Assembly: GCA_039039985.1 (NCBI GenBank)
Contig: JBCCOV010000051.1
Coordinates: forward strand, 1-25,326
Source of the DNA: JBCBWG01 sp039039985
Lineage (GTDB): Bacteria > Pseudomonadota > Alphaproteobacteria > Rhizobiales > Hyphomicrobiaceae
Reading direction: 5' to 3'
Length of the DNA: 25,326 nucleotides
Positions 7,616-15,709 of this stretch are shown piece by piece; position 1 is the first letter of the stretch, and the number at the start of each line of letters is the position of its first letter. The position numbers were made by a program, and so were the translations under genes. The notes beneath the pieces are model-generated. The model had not been told where the DNA came from. It did no database searches and saw only the letters and a list, made by a program, of their open reading frames with translations.

Positions 7616-10030
7616 TTAGTGGGCGGTCAACGGCGAACCGGGTGCTGATTCCGTGCTGGATGCCGCCGCAGCAGCAGCTTCATCCCACACGATCGCTTCC
7701 GGTTTGCGGACCAGCGCCCGCTCCAGAACCTGGTCCATTCTCGCAACCGGAACGATGTCCAGTGGCCCTTTGATATCGTCCGAGATCTCGGCGAGATCTT
7801 TGACGTTTTCATCAGGGATAAGCACGGTTTTGACGCCAGCACGTAGCGCCGCCAGCAGTTTTTCCTTCAGCCCACCGATTGGCAGGACGCGACCGCGCAA
7901 CGTGATCTCGCCTGTCATGGCGACATCTTTACGCACTTCGATCCCGGTTAGGACCGAAACGATGGCCGTCACCATCGCAATGCCTGCTGATGGCCCATCC
8001 TTCGGCGTCGCACCTTCCGGCACGTGCACGTGGATATCGCGCGTTTCGAACAGCGGTGGCGCGATGCCGAATTCAATCGACCGCGACCGCACGTAAGCAT
8101 TCGCCGCCTGGATCGACTCCTTCATCACGTCGCGAAGATTGCCGGTGACTGTCATCTTCCCTTTGCCCGGCATCATGACGCCTTCAATTGTGAGAATCTC
8201 ACCACCGACCTCGGTCCACGCCAGGCCGGTGACGACACCGACTTGATCTTCGAGCTCCGCTTCACCGAACCGGTACTTGGGAACGCCAAGGAACTCTTCG
8301 ACGTTGGCATCGGTCACCAGAACGGTGTCGACGTCGTGCGTGAGGATGTGTTTCACCGCCTTGCGTGCGAGCTTCGCAAACTCGCGCTCAAGGCTGCGAA
8401 CGCCGGCCTCGCGGGTATAACGACGGATGACCGTTTTCAACGCATCATCATCGATCGCCCACTCATTGTCTTCCAGCCCGTGTGCCTTGCGCTGCGCCGG
8501 GATGAGGTGGCGACGCGAGATCTCGACCTTCTCATCCTCTGTGTAGCCGGCAAGGCGAATGATCTCCATCCGGTCGAGCAGTGCCGGCGGAATGTTCAAA
8601 GTGTTGGCCGTCGTCACGAACATGACGTTCGACAGGTCGTAATCGACTTCCAGGTAGTGGTCGTTGAACGTCGAGTTTTGCTCAGGGTCCAAAACCTCCA
8701 GCAGCGCTGCTGCCGGATCGCCGCGGAAATCGGAACCCATCTTGTCGATCTCATCGAGCAGGAACAGCGGGTTCGTCTTTTTCGCCTTCCTCATGGATTG
8801 GATGACTTTGCCCGGCATCGACCCGATGTACGTCCGCCGGTGGCCGCGAATCTCGGCCTCATCGCGCACGCCGCCGAGCGACATCCGAACGAACTCACGA
8901 CCGGTCGCACTGGCCATGGACTTGCCGAGCGACGTCTTGCCGACGCCTGGCGGCCCGACCAGGCAGAGGATCGGCCCCTTGAGCTTGTTCGTCCGGTTCT
9001 GGACCGCGAGATACTCAACGATGCGCTCTTTGACCTTCTCAAGGCCATAGTGTTCCGCGTCGAGGATGTCCTGCGCTTCGCCCAGGTCCTTCTTGACCTT
9101 GCCACGCACGCCCCAGGGGATCGACAACAACCAGTCGAGATAGTTGCGCACCACCGTTGCTTCGGCGGACATTGGGCTCATTTGACGGAGCTTCTTCAGC
9201 TCAGCCTGTGCCTTGTCTCGTGCCTCTTTCGACAGCCGTGTGTTGGCAATCTTCTCCTCGAACTCGGCGATATCGTCGCGCTCGTCGCCGTCGCCAAGCT
9301 CCTTCTGGATCGCCTTCATTTGCTCGTTGAGATAGTACTCGCGCTGCGTCTTCTCCATCTGACGCTTGACCCGCGAGCGGATCTTCTTCTCCACGTGCAG
9401 AACGGAGATCTCACTCTCCATCAGGCCATACACGCGCTCAAGCCGCTCTGAGATCGTTGTTGTCTCAAGGATGTCCTGCTTGTCGGAGATCTTGATGGCC
9501 AGGTGCGACGCAATCGTATCGGCCAGTTTCGAATAGTCATCGATTTGACCAATCGTCCCCAGCACTTCCGGTGAGATCTTCTTGTTCAGCTTGACGTAGT
9601 TCTCAAATTCCGAGACGGCCGAACGCGCCAACGCCTCGACCTCGTCTGCGGCACCCAGATCTTCAGGTACCCGTTCGATGTGCGCCTCAAAGTAAGATGC
9701 GTTGTCGGTGAACGACTTGATCTCTGCACGCGCGGTCCCCTCGACCAGCACCTTCACCGTGCCGTCGGGAAGCTTTAAAAGCTGCAGTACGGTTGCCAGC
9801 GTCCCAACGGTGTAAATCGCGTCGGGTTCCGGATCGTCGTCGCCAGCGTTCTTTTGTGCGGCCAAAAGGATGTGTTTGTCAGACCGCATTACTTCTTCGA
9901 GCGCGTTGATCGACTTCTCACGCCCGACGAACAGAGGAACGATCATGTACGGGAACACGACAATGTCGCGCAGTGGCAGGACCGGATAAAGTCCCTTGCC
10001 AACGACAGGTTCAATTGGCTGATCGCTCAT
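7616..10030 (-). CDS. lon: ATP-dependent endopeptidase Lon (La)
   Basis: This 804-residue protein is the homohexameric cytoplasmic AAA+ protease that unfolds and degrades damaged and regulatory proteins. The N-terminal LON substrate domain (about 15-205, PVLPLRDIVVFPYMIVPLFVGR) and coiled-coil linker (about 205-300) lead to the AAA+ module with Walker A GPPGVGKT (Lys365) and Walker B LFLLDEIDKM. The C-terminal peptidase carries the Ser-Lys dyad: Ser681 in PKDGPSAG and Lys722 in GGLKEK, matching E. coli Ser679 and Lys722. I chose the ATG at 10030 (MSDQPIEP) because GAGAG lies just upstream and it fits the family; the frame is open to 10093. The C-terminal tail after residue 785 is Ala/Ser-rich. 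It is followed by its own terminator. Confidence 0.98.
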   Translation of the reverse strand: MSDQPIEPVVGKGLYPVLPLRDIVVFPYMIVPLFVGREKSINALEEVMRSDKHILLAAQKNAGDDDPEPDAIYTVGTLATVLQLLKLPDGTVKVLVEGTARAEIKSFTDNASYFEAHIERVPEDLGAADEVEALARSAVSEFENYVKLNKKISPEVLGTIGQIDDYSKLADTIASHLAIKISDKQDILETTTISERLERVYGLMESEISVLHVEKKIRSRVKRQMEKTQREYYLNEQMKAIQKELGDGDERDDIAEFEEKIANTRLSKEARDKAQAELKKLRQMSPMSAEATVVRNYLDWLLSIPWGVRGKVKKDLGEAQDILDAEHYGLEKVKERIVEYLAVQNRTNKLKGPILCLVGPPGVGKTSLGKSMASATGREFVRMSLGGVRDEAEIRGHRRTYIGSMPGKVIQSMRKAKKTNPLFLLDEIDKMGSDFRGDPAAALLEVLDPEQNSTFNDHYLEVDYDLSNVMFVTTANTLNIPPALLDRMEIIRLAGYTEDEKVEISRRHLIPAQRKAHGLEDNEWAIDDDALKTVIRRYTREAGVRSLEREFAKLARKAVKHILTHDVDTVLVTDANVEEFLGVPKYRFGEAELEDQVGVVTGLAWTEVGGEILTIEGVMMPGKGKMTVTGNLRDVMKESIQAANAYVRSRSIEFGIAPPLFETRDIHVHVPEGATPKDGPSAGIAMVTAIVSVLTGIEVRKDVAMTGEITLRGRVLPIGGLKEKLLAALRAGVKTVLIPDENVKDLAEISDDIKGPLDIVPVARMDQVLERALVRKPEAIVWDEAAAAAASSTESAPGSPLTAH

Positions 10031-10232
10031 GGCATCTCTCTCGGTCAATGCGCCTACAAGGCAGGCGCGCTGCGTTGAACAGCTGACAACCAACGCTTTT
10101 CAAGACCGTTCAAAGAACGGCCAGGAACGGCTTTACGTTGATCCGGCAAACTATGCCAGACGGTCGCGCTGTCTTCTATGTCGGCCCGTGGATAGATGTA
10201 AGTCGACCACAGACCGTGGCTCATGTGTCCTT

Positions 10233-10261
10233 AATGTAGAAACGCTTGAACAGCGTTCCAA
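10233..10261 (-). promoter_or_regulatory. Candidate lon promoter with embedded dyad
   Basis: On the minus strand TTGGAA (10261-10256) and TACATT (10238-10233) are separated by exactly 17 bases. The spacer is mostly filled by a 17-bp near-palindrome, AACGCT-TGAAC-AGCGTT (10241-10257). A CTTGAAA sequence closer to lon (near 10098-10104) resembles a sigma32 -35 element, but I cannot pair it with a good -10. Heat-shock control of lon is established in bacteria; a site here is inference. Confidence 0.4.
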
Positions 10262-10337
10262 GATGCGGGCCAATCGCCGCGCGTGTCGTTAACGCGCTGC
10301 AACCCGTGATCCACGCACAATGAGCCGACAGCTGAGG

Positions 10338-10361
10338 CAAACAGCCTATAAACACAGGCTG
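10338..10361 (-). terminator. Probable terminator of clpX
   Basis: On the minus strand CAGCCT (10361-10356) pairs with AGGCTG (10347-10342) over an 8-base loop and is followed by TTTGCC. It starts within 3 bases of the clpX stop codon. The stem is short but well placed. Confidence 0.5.
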
Positions 10362-10363
10362 CT

Positions 10364-11617
10364 CTAGGCGCTCGTGCCTTGTTCCTCGGCCCGCTCGGAA
10401 TAGATTTTCAACGGCCGTGCACCGCCTTCGACAACCTCAGGGCCGATGACAACTTCTTCAACACCCTTGAGGTTCGGCAGGTCGAACATCGTGTCGAGGA
10501 GAATACCTTCCATAATTGATCTGAGGCCACGCGCGCCCGTCTTGCGCTCAATAGCTTTGCGGGCAACGGCCTTCAGAGCATCATTTGGGAACGTCAAATT
10601 GACGTCCTCCATTTCAAACATGCGTTGATACTGCTTAACCAGCGCGTTCTTCGGCTCGCTTAGAATCTGGACGAGTGCTTCCTCATCGAGATCTTCGAGG
10701 GTCGCGATGACCGGCAGTCGGCCAATAAACTCCGGGATCAGGCCAAAGCGCAGCAGATCTTCCGGCTCGACACCGCGCAGGATTTCGCCAGTGCGACGCT
10801 CGTCAACACTGCTGACGTTCGCATTGAAGCCGATGGCGGTCCCTTTGCCGCGCCCGGAAATGATCTTATCGAGACCGGCAAATGCGCCGCCGACAATGAA
10901 CAGGATGTTGGTCGTATCGACCTGGAGGAACTCCTGCTGCGGATGCTTGCGGCCGCCCTGTGGCGGCACGCTTGCAACCGTCCCTTCCATAATCTTCAGC
11001 AGTGCCTGCTGAACACCTTCACCCGACACATCGCGCGTGATCGACGGATTGTCGGACTTGCGGCTGATTTTGTCGACTTCGTCGATGTAGACGATGCCGC
11101 GCTGCGCCCGCTCGACGTTGTAATCCGCCGATTGGAGGAGCTTCAAAATGATGTTTTCGACGTCCTCGCCGACGTACCCGGCCTCGGTCAGCGTCGTTGC
11201 GTCGGCCATTGTGAAGGGCACATCGAGGATTCGGGCCAGCGTTTGTGCGAGGAGCGTTTTTCCACAGCCGGTCGGCCCGATCAGCAGGATGTTCGACTTT
11301 TGCAGTTCGACGTCGTTGTTCTTGGCTGCGTGATTGAGCCGCTTGTAGTGGTTGTGGACAGCAACCGACAGCACACGCTTGGCGTGCTCTTGGCCGATAA
11401 CATACGAGTCGAGAACGGACTTGATCTCAGACGGGGCTGGCACACCGTCGCGCGATTTCACAAGCGTGCTCTTGTTCTCTTCACGGATGATGTCCATGCA
11501 GAGTTCGACGCACTCATCGCAAATGAACACCGTCGGGCCTGCAATCAGCTTGCGAACTTCATGCTGGCTCTTTCCGCAGAAGGAACAATACAGGGTGTTT
11601 TTTTCTTGGCTTGCCAT
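10364..11617 (-). CDS. clpX: ATP-dependent Clp protease ATP-binding subunit ClpX
   Basis: This 417-residue AAA+ unfoldase recognises tagged substrates and feeds them to ClpP. The N-terminal zinc-binding domain has Cys11, Cys14, Cys33 and Cys36 (YCSFCGKS and FICDEC). Walker A is GPTGCGKT with Lys120, Walker B is GIVYIDEVDKI, and the C-terminal small domain contains KTGARGLRSIMEGILLD. The IGF loop that docks into ClpP is intact at residues 262-264. The length is normal. The ATG at 11617 has GAGGGG upstream, but 12 bases away, which is long. The clpX gene lies 220 bases after clpP and probably shares transcripts with it, though a separate promoter is possible. Confidence 0.98.
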   Translation of the reverse strand: MASQEKNTLYCSFCGKSQHEVRKLIAGPTVFICDECVELCMDIIREENKSTLVKSRDGVPAPSEIKSVLDSYVIGQEHAKRVLSVAVHNHYKRLNHAAKNNDVELQKSNILLIGPTGCGKTLLAQTLARILDVPFTMADATTLTEAGYVGEDVENIILKLLQSADYNVERAQRGIVYIDEVDKISRKSDNPSITRDVSGEGVQQALLKIMEGTVASVPPQGGRKHPQQEFLQVDTTNILFIVGGAFAGLDKIISGRGKGTAIGFNANVSSVDERRTGEILRGVEPEDLLRFGLIPEFIGRLPVIATLEDLDEEALVQILSEPKNALVKQYQRMFEMEDVNLTFPNDALKAVARKAIERKTGARGLRSIMEGILLDTMFDLPNLKGVEEVVIGPEVVEGGARPLKIYSERAEEQGTSA

Positions 11618-11837
11618 ACGGTGTGATCACCCCTCGCATATCCGGCGCCACGTCCGGTTTTTCCGGTGCCTTCGCCACCAGAGCGTTGCACGAAACGTAC
11701 GCCTGGCAAGCGGCACTTTAGTCCTGGCGCCCAAGTTGAGCATGCTCTGCGCGATACGATCAAGAAAGTATTAATCGGATAGGTTGGGCCGTCTGCAAAT
11801 CCGAACTTTCGTGAGCAAAATCGTAACGCTCGTGAGT

Positions 11838-12479
11838 CTAACTGGTCGGTTCAGTCTCTGTTTCGATTTCTTCCCGCCGGCTCAGAACCTTGTCGATCAA
11901 CCCAAATTCCCGGGCCTCTTCTGCCGTCAGGAAGTAGTCACGATCAAGTGTCCGGTCGATGGTATCGTAGTCCTTACCGGTGTGTTTGACGTAAATTTCA
12001 TTCAGCCTACGCTTCATTTTGATGATGTCCTCAGCGTGACGCTCGATATCCGAGGCCTGGCCTTGGAATCCTCCGGATGGCTGGTGCAGCATGACGCGCG
12101 CATTGTGAAGCGCAAATCGCATGCCAGGTGCACCCGCGGCAACAAGCAGCGAGCCCATCGAGGCCGCCTGGCCGATGCACAGCGTCGCTATCGCAGGCTT
12201 GATGAACTGCATCGTATCATAAATCGCCATACCACTGGTGACGACCCCGCCAGGAGAGTTGATGTACATCGCAATCTCCTTCTTCGGGTTATCGGCCTCC
12301 AGATAGAGCAGCTGCATGCAGATTGCGGCGGCGACTTCGTCATTGATCGGGCTGGACAAAAAGATAATGCGCTCTTTCAGCAGTTTTGACGGCAGCGTGT
12401 ACTGCTCCCAGCCGCGATTGGTCTGTTCGACGACGATGGGCCAGAACGTGCTTCTCGTCAGTTCGATAGGATCGCGCAT
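11838..12479 (-). CDS. clpP: ATP-dependent Clp protease proteolytic subunit ClpP
   Basis: This 213-residue serine peptidase forms the two-ring, 14-subunit chamber that works with ClpX and probably ClpA. The catalytic triad is Ser107 (GQAASMGS), His132 (MLHQPSGG) and Asp181 (DRDYFL), with spacings of 25 and 49 residues, exactly as in E. coli ClpP. The start at 12479 (MRDPIE) has GAGGA 8 bases upstream and the usual PIVVEQTNRG follows. The segment between MRDPIE and VVEQT (LTRSTFWPI) differs from the common ETYMNLVPM type. The C-terminus is short and acidic (REEIETETEPTS). It lies between tig and clpX. Confidence 0.98.
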   Translation of the reverse strand: MRDPIELTRSTFWPIVVEQTNRGWEQYTLPSKLLKERIIFLSSPINDEVAAAICMQLLYLEADNPKKEIAMYINSPGGVVTSGMAIYDTMQFIKPAIATLCIGQAASMGSLLVAAGAPGMRFALHNARVMLHQPSGGFQGQASDIERHAEDIIKMKRRLNEIYVKHTGKDYDTIDRTLDRDYFLTAEEAREFGLIDKVLSRREEIETETEPTS

Positions 12480-12550
12480 GTCTGATGTCCTCTTTCGGCG
12501 GCGTACATTGGTCCCGATCACTGCGTAGGACCCAAACACTGTTCGCAAGA

Positions 12551-12577
12551 CCGTGGGTTGACGGTTCCGTGGGTTGA
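12551..12577. repeat. Tandem direct repeat upstream of clpP
   Basis: The 11-bp unit CCGTGGGTTGA occurs twice, at 12551-12561 and 12567-12577, with a 16-bp period. It lies about 75-100 bases upstream of the clpP start. Direct repeats at this spacing can be activator or repressor sites. It could also be a chance duplication. Confidence 0.4.
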
Positions 12578-12671
12578 TTATGTTCAAACGCAATCGACGT
12601 CGACGAGACGAACGCGCAACTCATCTGCCTCGCTAGGTCGCAAGTGGTGTTGGTCGACGGTCTGATTCCCA

Positions 12672-12702
12672 GCTATAGTACTGGATATGCGACGGCGACC
12701 AA
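12672..12702 (-). promoter_or_regulatory. Candidate clpP promoter
   Basis: On the minus strand TTGGTC (12702-12697) and TACTAT (12680-12675) are separated by 16 bases, with TATAGC overlapping. It lies just after the tig stop, about 195 bases upstream of clpP. This is a weak eye-based call. Confidence 0.3.
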
Positions 12703-12716
12703 GAGACGGCAAGGGC

Positions 12717-14090
12717 TCACGCCGTTTCATCACCAGCGATTACATCATCATCAGGCAAAGGTGCGGTCAGTTCCTCGACCGAAACGGTCTTTTCCGTCGG
12801 CTTTGCCAGTTCGACGATGTAATCGACAACCTTCTCCTCGAAGATGGGGGCACGTAGCTCCGCAACGGCGCCCGGCGTCTTTTCGAAGTACTCGTAGACC
12901 GCCTTTTCCTGTCCGGGATATTGCCGCGCCTGCTCGACGATTGCGCGCCGCAACTCCTCCTGACCAACCTTGATCTCAGCGCGTTCACCGATCTCGCCAA
13001 GCACCAGGCCCAGGCGCACCCGCCGCTCCGCCAGTTTGCGGTACTCCTCGCGCGCTTGCTCTTCAGTTTTGCCTTCATTTTCGAGCGTCTTGCCGCTCTG
13101 GGTGAGCTGCGCCTGCATTTGTTTCCAAATGCCTTCGAACTCGTTGTCGACCAGCGACGGCGGCAGTTCAAACGGATGGCGCGAGTCAAGTTCGTCCAAC
13201 AGCGCCCGCTTCAATTTCGCGCGTGAGACCTGCTCGTATTCAGCTCCGATACGCTGTTCCAGCGCGCCGCGCAGGGCCTCGAGGCTTTCCGCGCCGAGCG
13301 TCTGAGCAAACTCGTCATTCAGCTCCACGTCTTCCGGCTGCGCGACCTCTTTCACGGTGACAGCGAAGTTCGCTGTCTTATCTTTGAGATCGTCAACCGG
13401 ATAGGTGTCCGGGAAGGTCGCCGTCACGTCGCGTTGATCGCCCGGTTTGGCTGCGGCCAGACCATCTTCGAAGCCTGCAATGAAGTTGCCATCGCCGAGG
13501 ACAATCGTCACGTCCTGTGCCGTGCCGCCCTCGAAGGCTTCACCGTCGATTGTTCCGACAAAGTCAATCGTCAGACGATCTCCGGTCTCGGCGGCGCGAT
13601 CTTCAACGGCCGTATAGGTCTTGTTTTGCGCCGCAATCCCTGCCAGCGCCTCGTCGACCTTGTCTGAGCCGACTTCCGCGACGAGCTTTTCGAGCGAGAT
13701 GGTCGAAAGATCCACAATTTCCAGGCTCGGCAAGACCTCGTAGGCCATGCTGAACGCCAGATCCGCCTTGCCGCTGATCACGGCTTCGATTTCGGCCTCG
13801 TCTTCCGAAAAATCAATCTGAGGCTGCATTGCGGGCCGTTCGTCGCGGTCGGTCAGAGCTTTGCGGCTGGTTTCTTCAACCGCTTCCTGCATGATCTCCA
13901 CCATGATCGAGCGCCCGAAGACCTTGCGCAAATGCGCCGGCGGCACTTTTCCCTTGCGGAAGCCCTTGAGCTGAACGCGGCCCTTCATTTCGTCGATGCG
14001 GCGATCGCACCGTTCGCTCAGCTCCGTTGCCGGAAGAACGACTTTCAGTTCGCGCTTTAAACCGTCGGTGAGCGTTTCCGTCACTTCCAT
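12717..14090 (-). CDS. tig: Trigger factor, ribosome-associated chaperone
   Basis: This 457-residue protein binds the ribosome exit tunnel and shields nascent chains; it also has peptidyl-prolyl isomerase activity. The N-terminal ribosome-binding domain has the signature GFRKGKVP. The FKBP-like PPIase domain (about 160-245) includes GDRLTIDFVGTIDGEAFEGG and FIAGFEDGL, and the long helical C-terminal chaperone domain follows. The length is near the alphaproteobacterial norm. I chose the ATG at 14090 (MEVTET) because it matches the family start and GGG lies 9 bases upstream; an ATG two codons earlier (14096) is also possible. The open frame back through the tRNA gene to 14210 is not coding. It lies 78 bases after tRNA-Leu. 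Confidence 0.97.
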   Translation of the reverse strand: MEVTETLTDGLKRELKVVLPATELSERCDRRIDEMKGRVQLKGFRKGKVPPAHLRKVFGRSIMVEIMQEAVEETSRKALTDRDERPAMQPQIDFSEDEAEIEAVISGKADLAFSMAYEVLPSLEIVDLSTISLEKLVAEVGSDKVDEALAGIAAQNKTYTAVEDRAAETGDRLTIDFVGTIDGEAFEGGTAQDVTIVLGDGNFIAGFEDGLAAAKPGDQRDVTATFPDTYPVDDLKDKTANFAVTVKEVAQPEDVELNDEFAQTLGAESLEALRGALEQRIGAEYEQVSRAKLKRALLDELDSRHPFELPPSLVDNEFEGIWKQMQAQLTQSGKTLENEGKTEEQAREEYRKLAERRVRLGLVLGEIGERAEIKVGQEELRRAIVEQARQYPGQEKAVYEYFEKTPGAVAELRAPIFEEKVVDYIVELAKPTEKTVSVEELTAPLPDDDVIAGDETA

Positions 14091-14168
14091 TGTCATCAAC
14101 CCGGTTGTTCCAGTTCGAACTGGAGACGTGTCAAACCGCCAAAGAAGCTTGGCATCGTTCATAGATCT

Positions 14169-14253
<85 letters not shown>

Positions 14254-14376
14254 AAAGTTGCAGGGTACCGGTTGCGCAGTGTGCCGGCCCTGCTGGCGGT
14301 GTCGGCAACGCCTCCACGACATGCGGCGCGCATGTTCGCCGCAGGCTCGTGCTCCGATACAATCCATCGAGCCGCG

Positions 14377-14406
14377 GGTATATCCGGCACGGCTACCGAG
14401 AATCAA
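14377..14406 (-). promoter_or_regulatory. Candidate promoter for the tRNA-Leu/tig transcript
   Basis: On the minus strand TTGATT (14406-14401) and TATACC (14382-14377) are separated by 18 bases. The tRNA 5' end lies about 115 bases downstream, a long leader for a tRNA, so a closer promoter may exist. Confidence 0.3.
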
Positions 14407-14569
14407 TGGATTTTCTTGACGCCGCTGGCCCAAAGTCTCTTTCGGGATCCCGCCGATTTCGCGAACACGCCCCCGAACGCGGCCCGATGGCCGGCATGGA
14501 CCTGTGAGATGCACGACACTTTGCCAATGATTTCAGCGCGTTCACGCGTCCGAAAGTCGCAAAGAACGG

Positions 14570-14600
14570 GCAAGGGGCCGACCATGGGCCAGCCCCTTGC
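14570..14600 (-). terminator. Terminator of the outer-membrane protein gene
   Basis: GCAAGGGGC and GCCCCTTGC (14570-14578 and 14592-14600) form a strong 9-bp stem with further inner GGCC pairing, 33 bases past the OMP stop. On the minus strand CCGTTCTTT follows, so the T tract is imperfect. Confidence 0.55.
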
Positions 14601-14632
14601 TTCAATTCATAGCGACATCAGGATGCGGGCAT

Positions 14633-15484
14633 TTACTTACCCGGTGGCTGGTAAGAGGCATGTGTCGTGCCGAAGTGATAGCGGATACCAACCTTGAACT
14701 CGTGCCCCACGATCTCGTCGATTTTGACCGGCGGGTTGTAGTAGAAGGCATCGTCAACACTGGCCGATTGGATCCGACCGAAATCGAAGTAGCGATATCC
14801 GACGTCGAGGATCGCGCGATCGGATAGCTGGTAGGCCGTGCCGACCATCAGCGACCAGGCAAACGTCAGATCACTGTTGCCGCGGATGCGGTTCGTCAGG
14901 AACGGGTTCTGGGTGAAATAGACTTCAGACATGTCGTGGTATGCGACGCCGGCACCCACGCCGATGTAGGGCACAAACCGCCCGAATTTGCCGAGGTCGT
15001 AGTACAGGTTGAACATCAACGTGTACGTATCAATCGAGGTATGCAGCGGATCGTCCACGTCGGTTGCGTTGAACGTGAAGTCTTGCGGCTCACCCTTGAT
15101 GTCCCGTTCGGACCGGAATCCAAGCACAAACTCACCGCGGAAGCCGCGCGAACCACGGCTGCAGCCGATGCCGACTTCGCCGAACCAGGAATCGTCCATC
15201 GCGACGTTGTCGACATCGTCGCCTTGATAGGTGTACGTGCGGACGCCGCCGACTTCCGTGATCGAATTCACTTCCCAGCTGACGTCCGGTTCTGCACTGA
15301 CAGAATAGCCGACGTCTGCGCGGACATAACACGGCCCGGCAGCCGGCCGCGGTGGCGCGTAGCTGAAATCTTTGATGCTGCCACGAGTTGGGGGATACAG
15401 GTCAGCCGCCTGGACCGGTGCCGCGAAGCAGAGCGCAACGCCGGCGGAGGCTGCAAGGAAACTCAGCCGCAAAGTCGCAATCAT
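14633..15484 (-). CDS. Outer-membrane beta-barrel protein, Omp25/Omp31-like
   Basis: This 283-residue protein has a clear Sec signal peptide (hydrophobic LSFLAASAGVALCFA, cut after PVQA before ADLYPP). The mature part alternates in beta-barrel fashion: CYVRADVGYS, WFGEVGIGCS, FRGEFVLGF, TYTLMFNLYYDLG, FVPYIGVGAGVAYHD, FAWSLMVGTAYQLSDRAILDVGYRYFDFG, HEFKVGIRYHF. The RYHF motif marks the last strand, with a 12-residue tail after it. It should sit in the outer membrane as a small porin-like or structural barrel. I chose the ATG at 15484 because GAGGA lies 8 bases upstream; for the earlier ATG (15493) the same GAGG would abut the start codon. Its own promoter and terminator are visible. Confidence 0.88.
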   Translation of the reverse strand: MIATLRLSFLAASAGVALCFAAPVQAADLYPPTRGSIKDFSYAPPRPAAGPCYVRADVGYSVSAEPDVSWEVNSITEVGGVRTYTYQGDDVDNVAMDDSWFGEVGIGCSRGSRGFRGEFVLGFRSERDIKGEPQDFTFNATDVDDPLHTSIDTYTLMFNLYYDLGKFGRFVPYIGVGAGVAYHDMSEVYFTQNPFLTNRIRGNSDLTFAWSLMVGTAYQLSDRAILDVGYRYFDFGRIQSASVDDAFYYNPPVKIDEIVGHEFKVGIRYHFGTTHASYQPPGK

Positions 15485-15502
15485 AACAATCATCCTCGTT
15501 CG

Positions 15503-15532
15503 GCTGGTCGCCTACGCAAGCGCCTGACCAGC
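15503..15532 (-). promoter_or_regulatory. Stem-loop in the OMP gene leader just upstream of the ribosome-binding site
   Basis: GCTGGTC (15503-15509) and GACCAGC (15526-15532) form a perfect 7-bp stem with a 16-base loop. It ends about 6 bases before the GAGGA of the OMP gene. Leaders of OMP messages are often targets of small RNAs or stability elements; here this is inference. Confidence 0.35.
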
Positions 15533-15561
15533 ATGCGTTGAGGTTGATAATCTCCAGTTGC

Positions 15562-15590
15562 AGTTAATCCCGAGTAAATCCGTGCTCCAA
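15562..15590 (-). promoter_or_regulatory. Candidate OMP promoter with a near-CtrA box
   Basis: On the minus strand TTGGAG (15590-15585) and TTAACT (15567-15562) are separated by 17 bases. Overlapping it is TTTA-N7-TTAAC (15578-15563), one base from the CtrA consensus TTAA-N7-TTAA used in alphaproteobacteria. Both calls are by eye. Confidence 0.35.
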
Positions 15591-15709
15591 TTTGGTATAG
15601 CTCATGCGCAAACTCTCTCTTTCAAAGGCTACGCCGGTCGTTCTTGCCGCCGGCGCGCACGCCCTCTACGGTTCGCCAACCATGAGCCATGGGAGCGAGG
15701 ATCGAGACC

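Larger units (their letters stand above)
10031..10363. other. clpX-lon intergenic region
   Basis: This 333-base non-coding gap holds the clpX terminator at its distal end, a candidate lon promoter with an embedded dyad (10233-10261), and, nearer lon, a short hairpin CCGTTC-AAA-GAACGG (10106-10120) beside a second copy of GAACGGC (10125-10131). A long leader of about 200 bases would separate the promoter from lon. I see no coding sequence. Confidence 0.5.
14254..14632. other. Intergenic region between tRNA-Leu and the OMP gene
   Basis: This 379-base stretch has no convincing gene. It holds the OMP terminator (14570-14600) and a candidate promoter for the tRNA-Leu transcript (14377-14406). Open frames exist on both strands but lack recognisable protein features and ribosome-binding sites. 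Confidence 0.45.

Noticed and set aside
8024..9451. 475-codon open frame on the plus strand antisense to lon
   Set aside because: It mirrors the lon AAA+ region codon by codon and is rich in Arg, His, Leu and Val in the way antisense frames are. No start site or domain supports it.
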